DNA from: Dendrocalamus latiflorus
Taxonomy: Eukaryota; Streptophyta; Magnoliopsida; Poales; Poaceae
Direction: 5' to 3'
Assembly: GCA_017311315.1 (NCBI GenBank)
Contig: CM029672.1
Coordinates: 12,286,026 to 12,350,025, forward strand
Length of the DNA stretch: 64,000 nucleotides
The notes beneath the pieces were generated by a model that was given only the letters and a program-made list of their open reading frames with translations, was not told the DNA's origin and searched no databases. The translations under genes were made by a program, and so were the position numbers. This document shows, in pieces, positions 56,719 to 64,000 of this stretch (position 1 is the first letter of the stretch; the number at the start of each line of letters is the position of its first letter).

Positions 56719-58735
56719 TGTGGAGGTATCTCCATTTTTGGTGATGAGTAATTGACTTTTGTTTTGGAAAAATTTGAGTTTGTTTTGAGCTTTCTGTGCG
56801 TTGTTGGATCGGACGCACGCGGGAACGATCGGATGGGCACGGGGAATGATCGGCTCGATCCGAACGCACGCGGGAACGATCGGAGCGGTTCGAATGTTCA
56901 TATGCGGTCGAACGAGTGCGGGGAATGATCGGCTCGGTCTGAACGCACGCGGGAACGACCGGAGCGGTCCGAACGTTCATATGTGGTCGGACGGGTGCGG
57001 GGAGCGATCGGAATGGTCCGAACGTCCTCGGTTGCGTTCGGAACGGTCCGAACGTCCTTGGTTGCGATCGGAAGAGCTCGTAAGCGGTCGGAAGCGTCCG
57101 AAAATCGTGAACGTGGTCGTTTGACCCGTAGGATTGATCGGTTGAACTGGAAATCTGGTCGTATGGGATTAGGATGTACATTCTGTTGATTTGATAGGTT
57201 TGGTCTCTTTTCTTGCTTAATGAGGTTCATTGATGCTTTTATGCTTTCATGTATCGAGCGGTGCTATGTGACGTGTTTCTTGTCTGTGTGACTGCAGGAC
57301 GTCGAGGCGGAGTCGTGGTGAGACACGAGGTGACCGGACTAGACACAGGGAGGTGTTGAGGTCAGAATGGTCGGATGTGTCGAAGACGGCGGAGATTCGA
57401 TGTGGTTGCGAGTCGTGGACGACAAGGAGCGCGGAAACTTCCCGGAAGGTGCACGAGGGGCGAATCGGTAAATTCGCAAGGCTGCACAAGCGGAAGCGGG
57501 CTCCGTTGGATTTAGCGGGCATAACGGGGTGGAGACCCGTTAGCCAAGCGCTATAAATAGGTGGAGGGGGCTGCATGCCTCCTTATGGCTTTAGGAGAGA
57601 GTTAGGGTTTTAGTGGGTCAAAAGAGGCTTTGAGAGGTGGTTTTGCTTTGCTCTTTATTGGTTGAGGGCAGCAGCACCTTGTCTCCCACGATCATCTCCC
57701 TTCTCTGGGTGTGTTCCTTCCAAGAAGCATGTGAAGCTCTTGGTGATCTTGAGGATGGAGAGGGAGAGTGAGGAGATGGATTGTGAGTCTTGTAATCATT
57801 CCTCTTGTTCCAATGTCCATGCGTATCGGGACTCCTCTGTAATCCTTTTGCTTCAATGAATGGAAATCTGAAGTTTTCTCCCGTGCTCTCTATTCTTCCT
57901 TCGTTCTCCTTTTTGGCTTGATTTTGAGTTTCGTGATTTCTTGTTGTTTGTTGTTGGGGAGTGCCAAAATGGGTAGCTATGACATGGGGGATACTGAAAA
58001 GTCATTTGGCTATTTAATCCCAAGAGCAAACCGAGTTTGATTCCAGATTTAGTTTTTGAGCTCTCTCTGTTCTTCATTTTCTCCTTCTAGGGTTTAATGC
58101 AAATCTTGATTCCCTTCGCGAGATGGCTTGATTTTTGGCATGGAGAATCCAGAGGCTATTGAGTAGCTATCCTCAAATTTTCATAGCCAAAGAAACAAAG
58201 ATTGAGGAGTAATTTGGTTTTTGGTTCAGTTCTTGCAAGTTTTCAGATTTTCGCTATAATCTGAAATTCTTGTTTCTTGGTGTGGTTTCTTTGTTTCCCA
58301 AAACCCCCCTTACTATTTGATATGTTGTAGTAATGCTTTGGGCCAAAAAGAATGAAAGAAAACAACCATTTGCCTTGATTTTCGAAGAGCTGCAGTCCTA
58401 CCCGAAGTTCAGTCTTTCAGGTTTCAGTTCCTGCTTGCTGATTTCTTCGTGCGGTACTACCGCTCCTCGAGAGGTACTACCGCTCGGCTCAGCGGTACTA
58501 CCGCTCGTCTCAGCGGTACTACCGCTTGCAGTCAGACTTGCTCTGAAGTTATTTTTTTGGCTGTTTCTTTCTGGATCTGGTTTAACCTTGTTGCTGTGTC
58601 TTCCAGTAGTGCCTATCTTCTTTCTTCATAGCTTCCATAGCAATTGAAGAAGAAGCATAAGTGTGGATTCTTGAGGGGCGAATTTAATTTTTGAGAGCGC
58701 CATTCACCCCCCTCTGTCGCCATTTCGGTCCAACA
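56719..58735 (+). repeat. 5' LTR of a plus-strand Sirevirus-like element
   Basis: Ends CATTTCGGTCCAACA at 58735, one base before TTGGTATCAGAGCC (primer-binding site, 58737-58750). Contains a TATAAATA box at 57552, a cluster of GATCGG/GGTCCGAACG words (56805-57120) and four GCGGTACTACCGCT palindromes (58450-58525). The CATTCACCCCCCTCT near the 3' end is shared with the other large LTRs in inverse. The 5' end (TGTGGAGGTATCTCC at 56719) is a guess, because the partner LTR and TSD were not found. Confidence 0.6.
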
Positions 58736-58791
58736 ATTGGTATCAGAGCCGGTTAGCTCTTTTCAATAGATCTTAACCGGTCTCAAGAGCC

Positions 58792-59568
58792 ATGGCGACG
58801 GACAAGTACTCGACCAAGCCGCCCGTTTTCGATGGCATCGATTACCCCTTCTGGAAGAGCCGAATGGAGACGTACATCCAGGCTCAGGGGTACGTCATCT
58901 GGCGCAAGGTCAAGGTCCGGTTTGTTGTTCCTGCCGATGAGAACATCAATGAGGGAAATATGCATGATGTTGAGGCAAACGCTAAGGCAAGGAACATCAT
59001 AATCCAAGGCCTGAGTCGTAGCGAGTTTGACCGCATATCTCATCTTTTGTCCGCCTTCGATATTTGGGAGACCCTCGATGCTTACCATGAGGGCACCACC
59101 CAAATAAAGACGGTGCGACAGAACCAGTTCAAGCGAGATTACAACAAGTTTGAAATGCTCGCTGGCGAGTCCCTTGATGAGTGTTTTGCGCGTTTTCACA
59201 AGATTCTGAGCAACCTCCGAGCCGTCGGTCTCACATACTCCGACTCGGATAATGCTCGACAGATGCTCGCTGCACTCAATCTTCGTGTTTGGGAGATGAA
59301 GGTGACTACCATCAAGGACACCACAGACCTCTCGACTTTGACTCTTGATGCGCTGTACTCGCGCCTCAAGACTCACGAGATTGACATTGTCTCTCGCAAG
59401 TCGAAGTCATAGTCGATGGCCCTAGTCACCGATCCCAGTTCGGCTTCTGGTCTTTCTTCTGATTCATTGTGTGGTTTCTCTCTTACTGCTCTCTATGACA
59501 TAACTGATGATCAGTTAGAGCAGCTTGCGGATGAGTAGCTAGCCCTCCTAGCTCAGAGATTCTCCCAT
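58792..59568 (+). pseudogene. Sirevirus/Copia gag, interrupted by stops and by an inserted LTR
   Basis: ATG at 58792 gives MATDKYSTKPPVFDGIDYPF, a UBN2-type gag with WETLDAYHEGTTQIKTVRQN. TAG at 59410 ends the main frame after 206 residues. The same frame continues SMALVTDPSSASG to DDQLEQLADE, then TAG at 59536 and LALLAQRFSH, where the oppositely oriented LTR begins (59569). So gag was cut by the later insertion. Confidence 0.85.
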
Positions 59569-61272
59569 TGTAGGATCAAGGATACCGACTAGAGGGGGGG
59601 TGAATAGGAGGTTTTTAAACTTTTCTTGATCACTTGATTAATTCTTCACAATTTGATTGACAAAGATGTAAAGCAAATAATCCTATGCAATTCTAGTTGA
59701 TAATTTTCCCAACTTAGCTCTAAACAATTAAATGATCACAAAGAAGCAAATAAACAAGAGCTAAAGCGACAAGAGACACAACCGATATTTTACCGTGGTG
59801 ATCGGAAACTTGCCGGTTTCCCCTAGTCCACGTTGAGGTAAGCCCGGACGAATCGGACCGGCTCCCCAAGTTGAGCCAAGCACCTCGATCACTAATGTAG
59901 CTCTTCCCGGCTCCGGGTAGGCGAGCTCCAACCTTCAGAATTTTCGGGTCTCCTCACAATCTTCTTGAGAAGATCACCGAATCAACCTCCTCCGGATCGT
60001 CCAAGTGCCGGCAAGCACTAAGAGTAATAAATCCCGGTGTTCGCTTGAAAGCAAACCTAGTGCCAAATGAATTTGCAGTTGAAATCTAGCACTAAATGCT
60101 CAACCACCTCACTTTGATGTGCAAAGAAAGAATTGAGGTGAAATGAATGCTCTAGGGCTTAAGAATTGTGCAATTGAGTCTCTCTATCATGCCCTGGTGC
60201 AGTGGTGGGGGTATTTATAGCCTCCACCAACCAAACTAGCCGTTTGGCACAATTTCCCGCAAAAATCAGCATGAGCGGTACTACCGCCCTTCTTGGGGCC
60301 GGTACTACCGCTCCCAAATCTTGCGTCAGAACGGCTCTGTCAGACGTGAGCAGTGACCGTTGGATTTGGCGGCGCGGTACTACCGCCGTTGAAATTTGCG
60401 GTACTACCGCTCTCCGGTAGTTCCGCACAGTCGGCGCGGTACTACCGCTCTGGCCAAAATCCGAAAGGTCCTCCGAAAGTCGCTCTCTGGAAATTACATA
60501 CCGCTCTGGCTCCGGATCTACCGGACTCCGGAAGTACCGCTCTGGGTGCGGTACTACCGCTCCATGCGGTAGTACCGGCGTTGAAAAACCCGGTACTTCC
60601 GGTCTGGTTAAAAATCCGAAGTCACTCGGGAATGCTTTCTGGAAAAAGCGTACCGCTCGAACTTCCGGTTCTTCCGGGATCCGGAAGTACCGCTTGAGAT
60701 GCGGTACTACCGCTTGCAGCGGTAGTACCGACGTTGAAACGACCGGTACTTCCGTTCCACAGAGATCCAACCGAGTTCGAGGGGTGCTCTCTGGAAAAAG
60801 CGTTCCGCTCCAAAAACGGAGCTACCGCTCTGCGGTACTACCGCATTTGAGCACGGTACTACCGCTTTCCGGTAGTACCGACGTTGAAATACGCGGTACT
60901 ACCGCTCTTCCAGTCAGAGCACAAACTCAGTTTCTAAATTGATTTTTCATGAATGCAAGATTCAAAAGATCCTCCAAATGGCACTAGATTTATGCTCTCA
61001 AGATATTAGCCGAAATCCCTCTTGATGGTACGATCATCTAACCTATAATCCGGTCTTCCACCATTCACCTAAGACCGGTAAAATTCAAAAGGGGTCCTAC
61101 TCTAAGTATACCTTTGTCTTGAGCCAATTTAATCTTCACACGCATCCTTGGGCTTGCATCTTGTCACTCATGTATGGACTAACCCTTCACATACTTCATA
61201 AAACACGTTAGTCCCATATTCGCATAATGTCATTAATTACCAAAATCATTTTTAGGGGCCTAGATGCTTTCA
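59569..61272 (-). repeat. 3' LTR of a minus-strand Sirevirus-like element, 1,704 bp
   Basis: Plus strand runs from TGTAGGATCAAGGATACCGA to CCTAGATGCTTTCA, the inverse of TGAAAGCATC...CCTACA. It is colinear with the solo LTR at 25541-27195. At its right end (its 5' side) a polypurine tract follows instead of a target duplication, so it is the 3' LTR of an element extending rightwards. About sixteen GCGGTA-C/G-TACCGC or related words lie at 60270-60910. The left flank is the gag gene of another element. Confidence 0.88.
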
Positions 61273-61753
61273 ATCTCCCCCTTTTTGGTAATTGATGACA
61301 ACCCGAAATTTGAAAGATGAAAGATTGAATATATCAATTTGTTTGACAACAAGTTGTATATTCTATGTGGACTTTAAATGAACTAATAGTTCTCATGCAA
61401 TAAGATTTGCTTAGATAAAATGAACTATTTTCATTTTAGAGTCCAAGAAGGAATGTGACTCCCCCTAAACATGTGCATGGATAAAGATTACAACAATTCA
61501 TACAGACGCACAAGACAAAGTTATGATATCAAATGAGAGTAGATAGACAACTCAGCAATGAAAAACAACATGTACGAATAACAACAGAGGCACTCATGAT
61601 CATAAAGATTCATTTGCATTTAGGAATTAAAAAGATCAGTCAATACATCCAAACATAGCATAAGTTCATTATTACATTAAAGACAATCCAACTGTCTCCA
61701 AGAGACCAAAAGTAAGTCTAGCCCCAATCCTATCCCTTTCTCCCCCTTTGGCA
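61273..61753 (-). other. Multiple polypurine tracts between the env-like ORF and the 3' LTR
   Basis: On the minus strand three purine tracts occur: CCAAAGGGGGAGAAAGG (about 61738-61754), TTTAGGGGGAGTC (about 61458-61470) and AAAAAGGGGGAGAT (61273-61286), the last abutting the LTR. The abutting tract would prime plus-strand DNA synthesis. Repeated purine tracts near the 3' LTR are a known trait of Sireviruses. Confidence 0.75.
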
Positions 61754-61771
61754 TCAAGTACCAAAAAGAGA

Positions 61772-63130
61772 TCAACCCTGAGAAGGCGAAGGAGGATTAT
61801 TGAGAGCAGTACGACAGCGGCGACCATAGCGACGAGGAGATGGAGGATGCTCGAGATCTGCAACTCGGCCGTCTAACGAGGTCAACCTGCTGTCAATGGA
61901 GTCTAGACGCTCATCCACCCTATCCATCCTAGAGTTGATAGAAGAAAAACCCTCAAGCATAGAGGAGTAGATCTGCTGGAGAGTAGGCTGGCCAGGCTCC
62001 TGTGACTGAGCAGCTGCTCCTGCTCTTCCTCCTGCTGCTGCTGAGGATGAGCCTGCTCCTGCTGCGGGATCCGCAGAGCGACGGCCACGAAGACCAGTGG
62101 GAATAGGAGGCTCTGGTCGTGGCTTGTATCGCTTATGCACTCCACCTCGTCCTCCACGAAAATGAAACTTGGTTTCGATTAGAGCCATGATGTAGGGCGC
62201 ATAGTAAATGCGTTTGTGCCGATCGTTCTTGGAGGCAAATATCTCCCTCATGATCACATCCACAACATCAAACTTTTCCCCTTTCATGATGGAGTCTATG
62301 ATGTTCCAAACAGGACCTCTGATGGCATCATAATTACCACTCTTAGGAAGTATAGTGTGGTTGATGATGCGATTGACGAGAGCAGGAATTGGATGGAGGC
62401 CAGTGGTTTTACCAAGTACAAACTGCTCAGCCGGGTTGTAGAAAGGATACATGGCATGGATGTCAAAAGCAGGCTTGTTATGGATCTTCTCATAAGCACT
62501 CAGCTCTGCTCTTATGGCCAATTCAAATTCGTGCTTGGTGGCATCCAATCTTGTGCATACTGTCATCCATCTCATGTGCTGAAGATCAGGAGAAACATGC
62601 ACTGTGGCGTAGAACTGACGAATCATCTCCTCATTATAATCTCGTTTCAAAGCCACAACTTCATAAAGTCCTGCCTCCCGGAAGAGTCTGTATGTCTCAT
62701 CATACTTGTCAATGCCGTCGATGTGATCCCAGTCAACATATTTGTGAACTGCAAACTGGCGATCAGAACCATACATCTCATCAAACACCTTCTCCTGAAA
62801 CTTGGTGTGAAATTTTGGATTGATGGAGTTGGAGGGCAGCAAGTACTGGTTGGTGTGTCGAAGGCGAGCGTACTCATCGGGCGAGATTTTCTTGAGATCA
62901 ATCTCAAGATCCTCTCTGTCGGCAAGATCCTCCTCAGAAGGTTCCATGGGGGAACTCTCGCGCAAGGACTGCTCAGAATCGGTCTCAGACTCTGACTCGG
63001 GCTCTGGACGAGGAGCTTTGCCCTTGTCTTGGGCAGCCTTCTGCACGGTCTCAGATGAAGGAAGAGCGGGAGTTTCAGAAGAATCCCCTGAACGATAGGA
63101 CTTTTTGCTTGCGGCTCTTGTTCTAGGCAT
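61772..63130 (-). CDS. Env-like/accessory ORF of a Sirevirus-type element (putative plant transposon protein family)
   Basis: An uninterrupted 452-codon frame from ATG at 63130. It begins MPRTRAASKKSYRSGDSSET, a basic Ser-rich start, then an acidic linker. The central domain has DEYARLRHTNQYLLPS, FYATVHVSPDLQHMRWMTVC and NRIINHTILPKSGNYDAIRG, the pattern of the putative plant transposon protein domain common in grass retroelements. An Arg/Pro/Ala-rich tail ends with a heptad-like stretch (SRMDRVDERLDSIDSRLTSL), likely a short coiled coil. It lies between the 3' purine tracts and whatever is to the right, the place of the env-like gene in Sireviruses. No membrane segment is evident, and function is unknown. 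Confidence 0.75.
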   Translation of the reverse strand: MPRTRAASKKSYRSGDSSETPALPSSETVQKAAQDKGKAPRPEPESESETDSEQSLRESSPMEPSEEDLADREDLEIDLKKISPDEYARLRHTNQYLLPSNSINPKFHTKFQEKVFDEMYGSDRQFAVHKYVDWDHIDGIDKYDETYRLFREAGLYEVVALKRDYNEEMIRQFYATVHVSPDLQHMRWMTVCTRLDATKHEFELAIRAELSAYEKIHNKPAFDIHAMYPFYNPAEQFVLGKTTGLHPIPALVNRIINHTILPKSGNYDAIRGPVWNIIDSIMKGEKFDVVDVIMREIFASKNDRHKRIYYAPYIMALIETKFHFRGGRGGVHKRYKPRPEPPIPTGLRGRRSADPAAGAGSSSAAAGGRAGAAAQSQEPGQPTLQQIYSSMLEGFSSINSRMDRVDERLDSIDSRLTSLDGRVADLEHPPSPRRYGRRCRTALNNPPSPSQG

Positions 63131-64000
63131 CTAGAAACAAGGAGAATAGATTATGAGATTTGAGGAAATATAGCCAAGTTAGATTGAAAAGAAATGAATT
63201 TGATTTGCTAAACTGTCAGGCAGAAACGGTAGTACCGCCATTCTGGGCCGGTAGTACCGCTCAGCGGTAGTACCGCTCCAGTCGGGCGGTAGTTCCGCTT
63301 CCTGCCAGATTCTAGGGTTTGGGAAATGTGATTGGATCTTTGGTGTTTTCTTGGATTGAATCCATGGAATAGGCTTGTATATACCCTTAAACACCAAATG
63401 TACTCTATTTCCCTAGAAATAATTAGCAAAACCAATTTGCATTTCAATTTAACCTAAGGAAAAACCTAGGTTTCAAAATGAAGATCAAAAAGAGGCTTTG
63501 ATCCGAAGTACCTTGAGGATCGAAGGAGTTGAACCCTTTGGAGTTGATTTGATGTAAAGAAACGAGGAAAATGCCGCTAGATTTGTGGATCTAGAGGCGG
63601 TTTTTGGAGAGTTTTTGTGGGAGAGGGAGAGAGAGGTGTACGGGCTTGAGCGGAAGAGGAGAGGAAGTACCGGAGATAGGAAAAGGAGTGGGGGCCAACA
63701 GAGGAAAACCCTCGGGTTTGAGCGGTTGCTCCCCCTTAAATGCAGGTCCGGTAGTACCGCAGATACGGCCGGTAGTACCGCTAAACGGTAGTACCGCTTC
63801 CTCGGCCGGAAGTACCGCTTACCGGAAGTACCGCAGGAGACAGCGGTAGTTCCGCAGATTCTGGGACTTCACAGAATTTGAACTTTTAGACTTTAGATGC
63901 AAATGATCCCTAGTTTTTGCAACCACCTATAGTTAATAAGGATCATTATGCATTAATTAGAGCAAAGTATTATATTTTAAATAATTTTACTTCTCTCCTT
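63131..64000 (-). other. Non-coding sequence upstream of the env-like ORF, with palindrome clusters
   Basis: Two clusters of CGGTAGTACCGC-type words (63226-63300 and 63745-63860) flank a GA-rich stretch (63600-63700). No reverse transcriptase or integrase sequence is seen next to the env-like ORF, contrary to a full-length Sirevirus. Either the element is non-autonomous or this is an insertion of another LTR. The element continues beyond the window. Confidence 0.45.

Noticed and set aside
60270..60910. CRISPR-like array of short palindromic repeats
   Set aside because: Spacing between motifs is irregular, repeats are only 13 bp, the DNA is a plant LTR, and there are no cas genes.
62216..62995. 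259-codon plus-strand ORF
   Set aside because: It is antisense to the well-supported env-like ORF at 61772-63130, which has recognisable family motifs. The plus frame has none.

Overview
The window is nuclear DNA of a grass (Poaceae). It holds intron-rich plant genes separated, and often invaded, by LTR retrotransposons, LINEs and DNA transposons. I cannot name the species from sequence alone. There is no sign of prokaryotic, organellar or viral-genome organisation. All coding calls come from reading splice sites and reading frames by eye and from remembered family motifs; no database search was run.

Layout. 1-1076: Ty3/gypsy gag and LTR on the minus strand. About 1081-4324: a decayed RTE-type LINE. 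4548-5351: a non-autonomous hAT-like element with a perfect 8-bp target duplication. 5521-10408 (minus): the first ten coding exons of a UBP12/13-type ubiquitin protease. Its remaining exons would lie left of the window, beyond an intron loaded with the three preceding elements, unless the gene is truncated. 12327-12764 (minus): a lone 3' exon of the small-RNA methyltransferase HEN1 with an in-frame TAG. 13039-28000: a transposon block with a gypsy-like relic carrying minisatellites, a hAT element with transposase remnant, a long-TIR element, Sirevirus-like LTRs and a Copia relic interrupted by two large LTRs.

28657-43429 (minus): a complete 16-exon HDA15-type histone deacetylase, with a RanBP2-type zinc finger and a class II HDAC domain. 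A 5.1-kb Copia element and two solo LTRs sit in its introns, and an exact 93-bp duplication covers an exon-intron junction. 46042-50868 (minus): a complete 12-exon SYP132-type plasma-membrane syntaxin (304 aa) with two small DNA transposons in its introns. 51000-54400: dispersed MITE-like repeats. 54676-56423 (plus): two exons of an RRM RNA-binding protein without a visible start codon, followed directly by retrotransposon sequence. 56719-64000: nested Sirevirus-like elements in opposite orientations, including a 1.7-kb LTR packed with GCGGTA-N-TACCGC palindromes and an uninterrupted 452-codon env-like or accessory ORF.

The host genes do not form a pathway: a deubiquitinase, a small-RNA methyltransferase remnant, a chromatin deacetylase, a secretory SNARE and an RNA-binding protein are neighbours by position only. 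The unifying theme is how transposons have remodelled introns, promoters and gene ends. Where both edges were found, insertions are supported by exact or near-exact target-site duplications.
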